41,729 bases of DNA from Thermococcus sp. GTDB lineage: Archaea; Methanobacteriota_B; Thermococci; Thermococcales; Thermococcaceae. The first letter of the stretch is position 1, and every line of letters begins with the position of its first letter. A program made the position numbers and the translations under genes. Positions 10,050 to 18,605 of this stretch are shown in pieces. The stretch spans positions 251,294 to 293,022 of the forward strand of contig JALTBN010000051.1 in the NCBI GenBank assembly GCA_027075325.1, read 5' to 3'. A model generated the notes under the pieces. The model was given only the letters and a program-made list of their open reading frames with translations. It did not search any database and was not told where the DNA came from.

Positions 10050-10733
10050 GTGGGTGTCGTTGAGTTTGAGGACGTCTTTGTGAAGTATGAAACCTACACA
10101 GGCAGCGTCTTGGCTTTAAGGGGGGTAACTTTCTCCCTCGGGGAGGAGGAGACGATCCTTGTGATGGGCCCATCCGGAAGCGGCAAAACCACGCTCCTCA
10201 GGGTTATCCTCGGCCTTGTTCATCCTATGCACGGAATTGTTAAGGTTTTTGGAATGGAGCCGAGGGATGGGAAAACCGGACTCGAAATTAGAAGGCGGGC
10301 GGGTTATTTGACTCAGGAGGGGAAGATGATAAACGAACTCACGGTGTGGGAGAACATAATGTTTTACGCAGAGGGAAGGGGCAGGAGGGTAGATGAAGAG
10401 AGGGTCAGGGAGCTCGCGAGGGAGTTGAACGTTGAGGCAGTACTCAACAAGCACCCGAACCATCTCAGTGGGGGGGAGCTCAAAAGAGCTGAACTCGTAA
10501 TGGTTCTATCGGATGAACCGGAGCTCCTCCTCCTTGACGAGCCGACGTCGATGCTTGACGCCGAGAACTCAGAGGTGGTCATAGATCTCCTCTCCACCTT
10601 CAAGGGTAGGGTTCCTATGATAGTGACCTCCCACGACCTAAGGCTGTTTGGAATCAGTGACAGGGTTTTGGAGGTTGCTGGCGGGGTAGTGAGAAAAAGC
10701 CTGAGGGAAACTACCCCATCACTGGAAGGATAG
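10050..10733 (+). CDS. ABC transporter ATPase (MacB/LolD-like), partner of the large permease
   Basis: The 227-residue ATPase has Walker A GPSGSGKTT, Q-loop in 'GYLTQEGKM', signature LSGGELKRAEL, Walker B LLLLDEPTS and the switch histidine in TSHD. The signature and short length fit the MacB/LolD/FtsE group that pairs with FtsX-type permeases. The GTG at 10050 was chosen because GGGGTGAT ends five bases earlier; an in-frame ATG at 10035 would instead overlap the permease. It is the last gene of the cluster and is followed by a hairpin and a short A/T tract. Confidence 0.9.
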   Translation: MGVVEFEDVFVKYETYTGSVLALRGVTFSLGEEETILVMGPSGSGKTTLLRVILGLVHPMHGIVKVFGMEPRDGKTGLEIRRRAGYLTQEGKMINELTVWENIMFYAEGRGRRVDEERVRELARELNVEAVLNKHPNHLSGGELKRAELVMVLSDEPELLLLDEPTSMLDAENSEVVIDLLSTFKGRVPMIVTSHDLRLFGISDRVLEVAGGVVRKSLRETTPSLEG

Positions 10734-10741
10734 CCCTCTCA

Positions 10742-10760
10742 GGGCGGGTGACGCCCAATT
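10742..10760 (+). terminator. Hairpin plus T-rich end after the export cluster
   Basis: GGGCG-GGTGA-CGCCC forms a perfect five-pair stem followed by AATTTT. It lies just after the ATPase stop, between convergent genes, and could end transcription in the plus direction. Confidence 0.4.
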
Positions 10761-10793
10761 TTCCGTTTAAGGCTCGGCCTTCATGACAGGAAA

Positions 10794-11888
10794 TCAGCCC
10801 CACGTCACGTTTCTGTTGAAGAGGAAGCGGACGACAAAAGACGCACCTATGCCAACAAGGTTAGCGAGTAGGTAGTTTATGCCCAGGTATACGAGGGGGG
10901 CGTATATTATCCACTGGACAAAGGCCCCCATAAGTGCCGCGACGTGAAAGCTGAAGAGCCTCTTCCAGAAGGGGTACCTCCTCAAATCCTTGAAGGTCCA
11001 GAGGTCGTTCCACGTGAAGTTGTTGAGGATGGAAAGTTCCGTAGCGGGAATGTTGGCGATGTATTTATCCATTCCCAGCTCGGAGACGAAGAACCACAGA
11101 AAGCCCTCATTCACAAATATGCCGGAGGTGCCAACTATGCTGAACTTTATCAGCCTGTCGAGCTCGCCCTCCCACTTCATGAGCCTGTACACATGCTTGA
11201 GGTAGTTCAGCATCGTCTTTCCGCTGAGCTTGCTCTCCCCGGCCTTCCTGAGGCCGAACCTGAACGGAACCTCGACGACCTTACCGTACTTCCCCTTGAT
11301 CAGAATCTCCATGAGGATTTTGAAACCTATTGGGTTGAGCTCGGCCCCTTCCACGACTTCCCTCCTGAGGGCGAAAAATCCGCTCACCGGGTCCCTGACG
11401 CTCCGTATCTTGGGAAGGGCAACGCGCCCTATCATTATTGCCCCCTTGGAGATAAGTTTCCGGTACCAGTACCAGTTCTCGACGCCTCCCCCGGGCACGT
11501 ATCTGCTCGCTATCGCTATGTCCGCCCCGTGATCAATGGCTTTGAGGAGCTCGGGTATCTTCTCCGGCGGGTGCTGTAAATCCGCGTCCATAACCACAAA
11601 AACATCCCCTGAAGCCTCCCGGAAGCCCCTGATGACCGCGGATGAGAGGCCCTTCTCGTTGACCCGTCGGATGACTTTGACGGGATAGCCTCCCGTCTTC
11701 CCCAGTTCCTCAGCGTACTCCCACGTCCTGTCGGGGGAGTTATCATCCACGACAACGATTTCAAACTCATACCCAGCCCCGCTCAGGGCACGGGATACCC
11801 GCTCAAAGAGCCCCTCAAGGTTGTCCCGTTCATTGTAAGTGGGAATTATGATTGAAATCCTTGGCCGTTCAGATGCTCTCTCACTCAT
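10794..11888 (-). CDS. Dolichol-phosphate sugar synthase-like GT2 fused to GtrA-like membrane domain
   Basis: The 364-residue protein has an N-terminal GT-A glycosyltransferase family 2 domain (about 10-235) with 'IIIPTYNERDNLEGLF', 'VVDDNSPDRTWE' and the metal-binding 'DADLQHPPEKIPELL'. This matches dolichol-phosphate mannose or glucose synthases, which load a sugar from its nucleotide donor onto polyprenyl phosphate for surface glycosylation. The C-terminal 125 residues carry about four membrane helices like GtrA. The fusion is known from archaeal Dpm1-like enzymes. The ATG was set at 11888 after GGAGGGTGG; twelve further upstream codons are unlikely. It is divergent from tRNA-Pro and may share its TATA box. 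Confidence 0.85.
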   Translation of the reverse strand: MSERASERPRISIIIPTYNERDNLEGLFERVSRALSGAGYEFEIVVVDDNSPDRTWEYAEELGKTGGYPVKVIRRVNEKGLSSAVIRGFREASGDVFVVMDADLQHPPEKIPELLKAIDHGADIAIASRYVPGGGVENWYWYRKLISKGAIMIGRVALPKIRSVRDPVSGFFALRREVVEGAELNPIGFKILMEILIKGKYGKVVEVPFRFGLRKAGESKLSGKTMLNYLKHVYRLMKWEGELDRLIKFSIVGTSGIFVNEGFLWFFVSELGMDKYIANIPATELSILNNFTWNDLWTFKDLRRYPFWKRLFSFHVAALMGAFVQWIIYAPLVYLGINYLLANLVGIGASFVVRFLFNRNVTWG

Positions 11889-11925
11889 CTTCCACCCTCC
11901 GGTACTATCCCGTAAACCCCGCAAA

Positions 11926-11934
11926 CTTTATAAG
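11926..11934. promoter_or_regulatory. Palindromic TATA box between the GT2 gene and tRNA-Pro
   Basis: CTTTATAAG reads as a TATA box on both strands. It is centred 32 bases before the mature tRNA-Pro 5' end and 42 bases before the GT2 ATG, so the one element could direct divergent transcription of both. Confidence 0.5.
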
Positions 11935-11961
11935 CTTTGCAGAGCCCCTAAACCAGGGCAG

Positions 11962-12039
11962 GGGGCCGTGGGGTAGCTTGGTCCATCCTGCGGGCTTTGG
12001 GAGCCCGTGACCCGGGTTCGAATCCCGGCGGCCCCACCA
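11962..12039 (+). tRNA. tRNA-Pro (anticodon TGG)
   Basis: A complete cloverleaf can be drawn: acceptor arms GGGGCCG (11962-11968) and CGGCCCC (12029-12035), a D-arm, an anticodon stem CGGGC/GCCCG with loop TTTGGGA giving anticodon TGG, and a T-arm CCGGG-TTCGAAT-CCCGG. The 3' CCA is encoded. No intron is needed. A TATA box lies about 30 bases upstream. truA begins 19 bases after the CCA. Confidence 0.95.
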
Positions 12040-12058
12040 GGCAATTCTGGGTGAGAGC

Positions 12059-12868
12059 ATGAGAAAACTGGCCCTCAGGATAGCGTACGATGGAACCGCC
12101 TTCTACGGCTTTCAGAGACAGCCGGGGGTCAGGACCGTCGAAGGCGAGCTGATCGGAGTTCTCGAAAAGCTGGGTATAATCCAGAACCCCAAGGATTCAG
12201 ATTTCAAGGGTGCCTCAAGAACCGACAGGGGCGTCTCGGCCTTCTTCAACGTAATCTCGTTCATACCAGTGCCTGAGAAAGCACACCTGGCAATCCCGAA
12301 GGTTCTGAACCACCACTTAAAGGACATCTGGGTTATCGGCAGGGCGGAAGTCCCCCCTGAGTTTCATCCAAGGTTCTGGGCCAGGGAAAAAACGTACCGC
12401 TACTACCTCATAGACAGGGGGCACGATGAAGAGGCAATGGAGGAATGTGCTCTGCTCTTCGTGGGAACCCACAACTTCTCGGCTTTCGCTAAGCTGGAAC
12501 CCGGAAAAGACCCCATCCGGGAGATAACTTCTACGAAGGTAATTCACAGGCAGGGTTACTACCTCATCGAGGTCTCCGGGAAGTCCTTTCTCTGGGAGAT
12601 GGTCCGCAGGATGGTGAGCGCAGTCTCCTACTGCGGTCTCGGGCTCCTCTCTCCCGAAGAGGTCCGGGAGATGCTCCGGGGGAAGTTCGAGAAGAAGGTC
12701 CCCCCTGCTCCACCGGAAAGCCTTGTCCTCTGGAGAATAGACTACGAAGGAATAACCTTCGATACGGATGAGGAGGGACTGAAAAAAGCGAGGAGAGACT
12801 TGTTCTCCCGCTATTCCTACGCTTTATCCCAAGCCGCCCTCTTTGGGGACTGGCTTATCTCTTTGTAG
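12059..12868 (+). CDS. truA: tRNA pseudouridine synthase A
   Basis: The 269-residue enzyme converts uridines 38-40 in the tRNA anticodon arm to pseudouridine. The catalytic aspartate is Asp56 in GASRTDRGVSA, and 'IAYDGTAFYGFQRQPGVRTVEGEL' and 'FLWEMVRRMVSAV' are further family blocks. Length is typical. The ATG follows GGGTGAG. It lies 19 bases after tRNA-Pro and could be transcribed with it. Its last 52 bases overlap the end of the opposing helicase gene, so both C-termini share DNA. Confidence 0.93.
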   Translation: MRKLALRIAYDGTAFYGFQRQPGVRTVEGELIGVLEKLGIIQNPKDSDFKGASRTDRGVSAFFNVISFIPVPEKAHLAIPKVLNHHLKDIWVIGRAEVPPEFHPRFWAREKTYRYYLIDRGHDEEAMEECALLFVGTHNFSAFAKLEPGKDPIREITSTKVIHRQGYYLIEVSGKSFLWEMVRRMVSAVSYCGLGLLSPEEVREMLRGKFEKKVPPAPPESLVLWRIDYEGITFDTDEEGLKKARRDLFSRYSYALSQAALFGDWLISL

Positions 12869-14220
12869 AGGCTCTCCGCTTCGCTGTCATAGTACCTTCC
12901 GTAGTACTGCTTGAGGGCTTTCTGCCTCTCAATGAAGTGGGTGAACAGGAGGGGATCGTCATCTTCCACATCCACGATAACCGCTTTCATCCTTTTCTTG
13001 GGTCTCAGTGCCCTTCCTATGGTCTGGATCGTCATAATGTCACTCTTGCCACCACCGGCCAGGATTATAGCTGAGATTTCAGGTATGTCGACTCCCTCCT
13101 TGAGTAGGGTGGAGACGAGCACGGGAATCCTGCCCTCCTTGAACTCCTCAAGGAGTTCCCACCTGTTCGGACTCTGGGAGCTGAGGAACTCAGCCCGAAT
13201 TCCCTTCTCCTCCAGCAGTTCCTTGAGGATTTTCCCGTGCTCAAGTCTTTTGACGTCTATAAGGACCCTGTGTCCCTTTTCGACGAGTTCGGCCGCCTTC
13301 TCCACAATGGCCCGGTTTCTGGCCATATTGTTCATAATCATGTCCTCGTAGAGCTCCTTGTACCTCTCGCTGAAGGATGGCATATCCGATTCATACCTTA
13401 TAATCTCAAACCTCGGCCGTGAGAGGAACTTCTCCCTTATCAGATCCTCTGCCCGGACCTCGTAGATTATCGGCCCAACAACGGCTTCTATTTTTATTTC
13501 CTCCCCCCTAATCCGCCTCCAGGGAGTTGCTGACAGGCCAAAGCGGTACACCTGGGGAAGTTTTAGCCCAAGCTCGTAGAACTTCTCGGCCGCCGATGTC
13601 CGGTGGCACTCATCGAAAATAACCGCGCCGTACTTGTTCTCAAGTTTCTCCGGGCCCCTGGAGAGAAGGGTCTGTATCATGGCCACCGTTACCTTTCCCT
13701 CGCGCCACTTGTTGTCCCCGATAACCCCCGCCTCAACTCCAAGGACTTCCCCCACCTTATCCGCCCACTGGTAGAGCAGCTCCTTGGTGTGAACAACTAT
13801 AATGGAGGAGACGTTCAATCGGTGGATTATCCCTAGCCCGACGATGGTCTTTCCGCTTCCAACCGGGAGGGCCAGAACCCCCATTTTCTCCCTAACTGCC
13901 TTTTTTATTGCCCTCTCCTGGTAGCGCCGTAGACGGTAAGCCTCGTTCCACGTGGAGTTCAGCTCAGGGCCGCCAGGGCTTCTCTCGTCCTTAATGCGAA
14001 CGCGGTAGCCCTTCTCTTTGAGGAACGTCCTAACCCGCGGCAGGAGCCCCAGGGGAAATGTGTTCGTGTAGGGGTCGTAGAGGCTTTCGGGCTTCTCCCA
14101 CTTTCCGTAGTCTTTCTTGTATGTCAGCAGGTCATAAATGAGGAAGTAGACCTTGGGGTCCGCCTTTAAAACCTGAACCCTCATTGAACCGTCAGGAATC
14201 TTCATGGTGACAGTGGACAT
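12817..14220 (-). CDS. Superfamily 2 DNA helicase (XPB/ResIII-like, COG1061)
   Basis: The 467-residue helicase has Walker [12 protein letters not shown] (about 116-126), a DECH box in '[12 protein letters not shown]', motif III SATPW, and in the second RecA domain '[15 protein letters not shown]' and motif [12 protein letters not shown]. The roughly 100 residues before motif I include a small domain like the damage-recognition region of archaeal XPB proteins. It probably unwinds or remodels damaged or stalled DNA; the specific role is inferred. No nuclease partner such as Bax1 is adjacent. The ATG at 14220 lacks a ribosome site and may be leaderless from the shared TATA at 14250. Its 3' end overlaps truA by 52 bases. 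Confidence 0.85.
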   Translation of the reverse strand: MSTVTMKIPDGSMRVQVLKADPKVYFLIYDLLTYKKDYGKWEKPESLYDPYTNTFPLGLLPRVRTFLKEKGYRVRIKDERSPGGPELNSTWNEAYRLRRYQERAIKKAVREKMGVLALPVGSGKTIVGLGIIHRLNVSSIIVVHTKELLYQWADKVGEVLGVEAGVIGDNKWREGKVTVAMIQTLLSRGPEKLENKYGAVIFDECHRTSAAEKFYELGLKLPQVYRFGLSATPWRRIRGEEIKIEAVVGPIIYEVRAEDLIREKFLSRPRFEIIRYESDMPSFSERYKELYEDMIMNNMARNRAIVEKAAELVEKGHRVLIDVKRLEHGKILKELLEEKGIRAEFLSSQSPNRWELLEEFKEGRIPVLVSTLLKEGVDIPEISAIILAGGGKSDIMTIQTIGRALRPKKRMKAVIVDVEDDDPLLFTHFIERQKALKQYYGRYYDSEAESLYKEISQSPKRAAWDKA

Positions 14221-14247
14221 GGCAGTTCAAAGTGGAAGTTGGGGAAA

Positions 14248-14260
14248 AGGGCTTTATAGG
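14248..14260. promoter_or_regulatory. Single TATA element shared by helicase and UbiD genes
   Basis: GGGCTTTATAGGC on the plus strand is GCCTATAAAGCCC on the minus strand. Its centre lies about 34 bases from the helicase ATG and 35 from the UbiD ATG. No other good TATA element is seen in the 68-base gap, so it may serve both genes. Confidence 0.5.
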
Positions 14261-14288
14261 CTTTTTGGAAAAATATTCCGGTGATAGC

Positions 14289-15557
14289 ATGCTCCAGGAA
14301 ATCCTCAACCAGTTTAAAGAGGACGTTGTAACCATTTACGAGCCCGTGAAAAAGGAGATTGAGATAACCAGATACCTGTTAAAGTACCGGACCCGGCCCG
14401 TTCTCTTTGAAGACGTCGAGGGGTGGAGGGCAGCGGGGAACATATGGAGCACAAGGGAGAGGATAGCACGCTTTTTGGGAATCCCCAGGAATGAGCTGCT
14501 TCCCCTCATCGCCGGTGCCATGGAAGACCCCAGGCCGTTGAGGGAGGTTGAAAAGGCGCCTTTCATGAAGAACTCCACGGGAGACTTCTCCCTAAAAGAA
14601 CTCCCGGTACCAAAGTACTACCCAAGGGATGGGGGGCAGTACTTCACCTCAGCGATGGTCATTGCCAGGGACGATAACGGTTTCGTTAATACCTCCTTCC
14701 ACAGGATCATGGTGCGCGATGAAAAAACCGCCGCCATAAGACTCGTTCCGAGGCACCTCTACTCCATGTGGAAGGAGAAAGCGGAGAGGGGGGAGGAGCT
14801 CAACGTTAGGATAATCGTGGGGAACCCTGTTCACCTCCTCCTGGCGGGGGCTGTGAGCACGGCCTATGGGGTCAGTGAACTGGAGATAGCCTCCGCGATG
14901 AGTGAAAGGGCCTTTGGGAAGCCCCTTGAGGTCGTCAACCTGGGCGGTATTCCCGTCCCAGTTGAGAGCGAGTTTGTCTTTGAAGCAAGGATAACGCCGG
15001 AGCTGGTGGAGGAGGGTCCCTTCGTGGACATTACCGGAACCTACGACTACGTTAGAAAGCAGCCGCTGGTAGTGTTTGAGAGGATGTACCACGTCGATGA
15101 GCCGATATTCCACGCCCTCCTTCCGGGCTCCTACGAGCACTACATGCTAATGGGTCTTCCAAAGGAGCCTCAGATATACGAGAGTGTCAGGAGGGTTGTG
15201 CCGAAGGTTCACGGCGTTCGTCTTACCGAAGGGGGAGCCATGTGGCTTCACGCAGTGGTTTCAATAACAAAGCAGCACGATGGGGATGGAAAGAACGCTA
15301 TTATGGCAGCCTTTGCAGGACACCCAAGCCTTAAGAGGGTAATAGTTGTGGACGAGGACGTGGATATCTACGACGACAGGGACGTCGAGTGGGCTGTGGC
15401 AACGCGCTTCCAGCCGGACAGGGACCTGGTGGTAGTCCAGAACGTGAGGGGAAGCTCCCTTGACCCATCAGCTGAGGATGGGATGACGGCAAAATGGGGC
15501 ATCGACGCGACAAAGCCGCTCAAAAGAAAGAAGGAGTTTGAGAGGGCGAGGGTCTGA
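14289..15557 (+). CDS. UbiD-family decarboxylase, possible anhydromevalonate phosphate decarboxylase
   Basis: The 422-residue protein is a UbiD-type prenylated-FMN decarboxylase. Visible active-site parts are 'NTSFHRIMV' with Arg139, and '[10 protein letters not shown]' with Glu242 and Asp247 in place of the usual Glu-Glu pair. In archaea one UbiD homologue removes CO2 from trans-anhydromevalonate 5-phosphate to give isopentenyl phosphate in the modified mevalonate pathway; this gene is a good candidate, but UbiD enzymes also act on aromatic acids. The ATG at 14289 follows GGTGAT and suits the TATA box at 14250; the longer form from GTG 14232 would start before that TATA box. Confidence 0.85.
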   Translation: MLQEILNQFKEDVVTIYEPVKKEIEITRYLLKYRTRPVLFEDVEGWRAAGNIWSTRERIARFLGIPRNELLPLIAGAMEDPRPLREVEKAPFMKNSTGDFSLKELPVPKYYPRDGGQYFTSAMVIARDDNGFVNTSFHRIMVRDEKTAAIRLVPRHLYSMWKEKAERGEELNVRIIVGNPVHLLLAGAVSTAYGVSELEIASAMSERAFGKPLEVVNLGGIPVPVESEFVFEARITPELVEEGPFVDITGTYDYVRKQPLVVFERMYHVDEPIFHALLPGSYEHYMLMGLPKEPQIYESVRRVVPKVHGVRLTEGGAMWLHAVVSITKQHDGDGKNAIMAAFAGHPSLKRVIVVDEDVDIYDDRDVEWAVATRFQPDRDLVVVQNVRGSSLDPSAEDGMTAKWGIDATKPLKRKKEFERARV

Positions 15558-16493
15558 TCACTTCTTCCCGTTTCCCTCCTCCACCATTTTGAGGAATATC
15601 TCCTCAAGGCTGGGCGCACGGACCATAAGCTGGAGTATCTTTGCTCCCTGGCCCCACACGAGTTCGTTTATCTGCGGTCTGATGTCGTCGGGAGATTTTA
15701 TCTTGTATTTCGTCTCGCTCACCCTCTCAACCTGCCAGTTAGCGGAATCAAAGCTTACCGGTTTATCCGTCTCAAGGAGTATCAGGTAGCCGCCCTTTCT
15801 GAGGAAATCCCCCTTTATGTTCTCTATGCTGTCCTCAACGCGGAGCTTACCCCGAACTATAACTCCAACTGTGTCGCAGACTTCCTCAACGTGGGCCAGG
15901 ATATGGGACGAGAAGAAGACCGTTTTCCCCTCCCTCTTCTGGGCCCTGATGAGGTCTTTAAACTCCGCTATCCCCGTGGGATCAAGGCCCGTCATAGGTT
16001 CGTCGAGTATGAGAAGTTCGGGGTCGTTTATGAGCGCCTGAGCCAGGAGAACCCTCTGCCGCATTCCCTTCGAGAACTTCCCGACCTTTTTGTCCTTTAC
16101 CTCCCAGAGGTTCAGGAGTTCAAGGAGCTCCCTGCTCCGCCTGACCCTCTCCTCCTTGGACATTCCAAAGGATTCTCCTATCATGTCCAGGGTCTGCATG
16201 GGAGTGAGGAAGTCCCAGAGGGTGGCGTGCTCCGGCATGTAGCCTATCCTTTTCTTCGCGTTCATGAGGGTCTTCTCATGGAACCTCCCGTCCCTGAAGA
16301 CCTCCTCCCCGAAGAGCTCTATCCTTCCCTGCTGGGGGTAGATAAGGCCGAGGGTGCTCAGAATCGTGGTGCTCTTACCGGCGCCGTTGGGACCGAGGAA
16401 TCCATAGACCTGCCCCTTCTTGACCTCAAGGTTAAGGCCATCCAGGGCCTGTACATCCTTGTAAGTTTTGGAGAGGTTCTTTATCTTGATCAT
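15558..16493 (-). CDS. ABC transporter ATPase of an ABC-2 type exporter
   Basis: The 311-residue ATPase has Walker A GPNGAGKST, signature FSKGMRQRVLLAQAL, Walker B LLILDEPMTGLDP and the switch histidine in SSHIL. The DrrA/CcmA-like N-terminal domain is followed by about 90 extra residues typical of ABC-2 exporter ATPases. The substrate is unknown. The start at 16493 puts GAGGTG six bases upstream; the ATG at 16499 would overlap the permease stop in a TGATG arrangement and leave no room for the ribosome site. The gene is coupled to the permease gene just upstream. Confidence 0.9.
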   Translation of the reverse strand: MIKIKNLSKTYKDVQALDGLNLEVKKGQVYGFLGPNGAGKSTTILSTLGLIYPQQGRIELFGEEVFRDGRFHEKTLMNAKKRIGYMPEHATLWDFLTPMQTLDMIGESFGMSKEERVRRSRELLELLNLWEVKDKKVGKFSKGMRQRVLLAQALINDPELLILDEPMTGLDPTGIAEFKDLIRAQKREGKTVFFSSHILAHVEEVCDTVGVIVRGKLRVEDSIENIKGDFLRKGGYLILLETDKPVSFDSANWQVERVSETKYKIKSPDDIRPQINELVWGQGAKILQLMVRAPSLEEIFLKMVEEGNGKK

Positions 16494-16498
16494 AGCCA

Positions 16499-17689
16499 TC
16501 ACCTCAGGTCCATACGGAGGAAGCGGTAGAACGCTATTCCAAGGTAGACGAGCGTAACTCCAACGAGAATCCAGAGCCTGTCGAGGTTTTTCTTGATGGA
16601 GTAGCCAACGCCCTGATAGACGTCCATGGAGTAGCATCTGAATTCTTCATGCCTGTAAACAGTGGTTCCGTTGATCACAACGGTTCCTTCATGAGAGCCC
16701 CCACTGTATGTAGCACCACCGCAGTACCCCTCCTCCGTGGTGTTCTTTATCTCCGTTTTCAGGGGATGCTTATAGTCAGGATGTGCCACGGGACCTTCAT
16801 ACACCATAGGATAGTACGTGGTGTTCGTGACCGTTACATGAACCTTCTTCGAGAGGTTCCCCAGCAGATAGTCGAGCTGTATTATGGGGTCAAAGAACAG
16901 GTATTTTCTCTCGTAGTCCCTCTTGATACGGTTGTACTGTTCGTTAAGATAATCGTATGGAGATTTGTGCTGTCCCCCGGGGTACGGGCCCGTTTCATTC
17001 ATGGACTGATTGTAATAGGTGTAGCGGAAAGCCCCATACTCCATGGTCTCCCAGTTGGGCCCGAATTTCTCCCTCGTAAGCTGCTCCGCCTTGGAGTGGG
17101 CGAAGTAGTCGACCAGTATCGGGCTCATGAGGGATACGAAGAAGAGCAGCACTATTGCGATGCCTATTGCAGTTGAGGTAGACTTCACGAAGAGGGAGAT
17201 TATATACCCCATGGCCAGGAATTCCAGCATGGCCACGAGGATGGCCAGGTTCAGCAGAACAACGTCCGAAACCAGGCTCCCGGTTACATCGACGCCCATG
17301 AGGGCAACTCCGATTATTGTCACTATCACCGCCGCAAATATTGCCACGAAGAGAGCAACCAAGTGACCGAGCAGCTTTCCGGTAATGTACCCAATCCTGC
17401 TTATAGGTTTGCTCATAGCTATTCTGAGCGTTCCTTCGGTTATTTCAGCGTTTATCGCCGTTGCTCCGAGTACTATTGCCAGTATCGTGATAAAGAACTT
17501 CGCCAGAGAGAGGGTCATTGAGATGAGGCCTGAAACTATCTCAGAGGCCGTGAAAGCCCTCCCGAAAGGCTGAACGCTCTTCATGGCATAAAGCACGGGT
17601 ATATAAAGCAGGAGCATTACTATAACCACTGCCCAGAACTTCTTCGTTCGAAGGCTCTTCTTGAGCTCAAGTCTCAATCCCCACAGCAA
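16499..17689 (-). CDS. ABC-2 type transporter permease
   Basis: The 396-residue protein has a first membrane helix at about 17-36, then four to five more helices up to about residue 200, a hydrophilic outside loop of about 160 residues rich in Tyr and Asn, and a last helix near the C-terminus. This is the NatB/ABC-2 plan. It begins at TTG, with GGGGGTG five bases upstream, and the stop overlaps the start region of the ATPase gene. A TATA-like element on the minus strand at 17728-17740 should drive both. The cargo cannot be told from sequence. Confidence 0.8.
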   Translation of the reverse strand: MLWGLRLELKKSLRTKKFWAVVIVMLLLYIPVLYAMKSVQPFGRAFTASEIVSGLISMTLSLAKFFITILAIVLGATAINAEITEGTLRIAMSKPISRIGYITGKLLGHLVALFVAIFAAVIVTIIGVALMGVDVTGSLVSDVVLLNLAILVAMLEFLAMGYIISLFVKSTSTAIGIAIVLLFFVSLMSPILVDYFAHSKAEQLTREKFGPNWETMEYGAFRYTYYNQSMNETGPYPGGQHKSPYDYLNEQYNRIKRDYERKYLFFDPIIQLDYLLGNLSKKVHVTVTNTTYYPMVYEGPVAHPDYKHPLKTEIKNTTEEGYCGGATYSGGSHEGTVVINGTTVYRHEEFRCYSMDVYQGVGYSIKKNLDRLWILVGVTLVYLGIAFYRFLRMDLR

Positions 17690-17727
17690 AGTTCACACCC
17701 CCGTTTCATTCTGAACTATCACATCTG

Positions 17728-17740
17728 GTATAAAAATCTT
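17728..17740 (-). promoter_or_regulatory. TATA box for the ABC-2 exporter operon
   Basis: The minus strand reads gatttttatacc, a good archaeal TATA element about 40-50 bases before the TTG start of the permease, within the 86-base gap behind the upstream membrane protein gene. Confidence 0.5.
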
Positions 17741-17775
17741 TGCCCGTAGATAGGGTTTAAAATGAACGCAGTGAG

Positions 17776-18594
17776 TTAAGGAGAGTCGAGGCCCTCACCC
17801 CTCGAAAAGAGGAGGGCGGCGATGGCAATGTAAACCGCCGAAAACACCCCCAAGTTCAGGACGTTCAGGAGGTTCACCCCAGTACCCGCCCTGCCGAGGG
17901 CCTCCTCCATCTGCAGGGTCGGTTCAAAGGGGAGGTAGAGCGTTAGGTATCTCCACGTTTCCTCCCTGATTACCGCCGGATCCTTCACAAGCTCCCCCAT
18001 CGGTGCGTACATCAGCATGAAGAGGAAGGACACCGCCAGAGGTATCATTATCAGGAGCACGAAGCCCACTGAGAGCGCTACAGCGAGGCGGACTGGCATT
18101 TCCCCGGAGAGGGTGGAAATGAGGTAGCCAAGAGCCAGAAGCTGAACCACCACCAGAGAAAAGAGCGCCCCGGCAGTGAGAACGGCTTCAAGCAGCTCCC
18201 CGCTAAGCGCTGCCCCAAGGTGCAGGAGGATCAGAAACCCGAGGAGGGTAGAAGCGAAGGACATCGCCGAGAGTAAAGCCGCGTGCCCCGTGAACCTGCC
18301 CAGTAGATAAGCGGAGCGAGAGGGAATGTTTAGGGGTTCATCCTTGGTTGAACATGCTCCAACGAGCAGGGCAAAGTACATCGGAAGGGTGCCGAGCACA
18401 CCCAAAATCCCCGTAGGGATTACCGGATTCACGGCTTCGTAGATTATTCTCACTACCTCCCCGGAATCCCATAAAGGGGGTATCCTTCCAGCGGAGAGAA
18501 CGGATGGAAGAGGAGTTAAGAACACGGCCAGCGAGAGAGCTGCCATCAACCCCCCAATGCTCCTCCCGAATCCTACGACAAAGCTCCGGAGCAA
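17776..18594 (-). CDS. Membrane protein, probable ABC-2 permease subunit
   Basis: A 272-residue hydrophobic protein with about six membrane helices. The central alternation of long helices (about 100-180) and the final helix resemble ABC-2 permeases, but no diagnostic motif is present and no ATPase is directly attached. It may use the ATPase encoded two genes downstream. It starts at TTG, three bases after GGGGGAGG, 11 bases past the stop of the AGOG gene, so it is the last member of a six-gene run. Confidence in the family is modest. Confidence 0.55.
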   Translation of the reverse strand: MLRSFVVGFGRSIGGLMAALSLAVFLTPLPSVLSAGRIPPLWDSGEVVRIIYEAVNPVIPTGILGVLGTLPMYFALLVGACSTKDEPLNIPSRSAYLLGRFTGHAALLSAMSFASTLLGFLILLHLGAALSGELLEAVLTAGALFSLVVVQLLALGYLISTLSGEMPVRLAVALSVGFVLLIMIPLAVSFLFMLMYAPMGELVKDPAVIREETWRYLTLYLPFEPTLQMEEALGRAGTGVNLLNVLNLGVFSAVYIAIAALLFSRGEGLDSP

Positions 18595-18605
18595 GGCCCT
18601 CCCCC

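Noticed and set aside
14232..14288. N-terminal 19-codon extension of the UbiD protein from GTG.
   Set aside because: It would begin upstream of the only TATA box, so the start could not be on the mRNA; GGTGAT before the ATG at 14289 is a better site.
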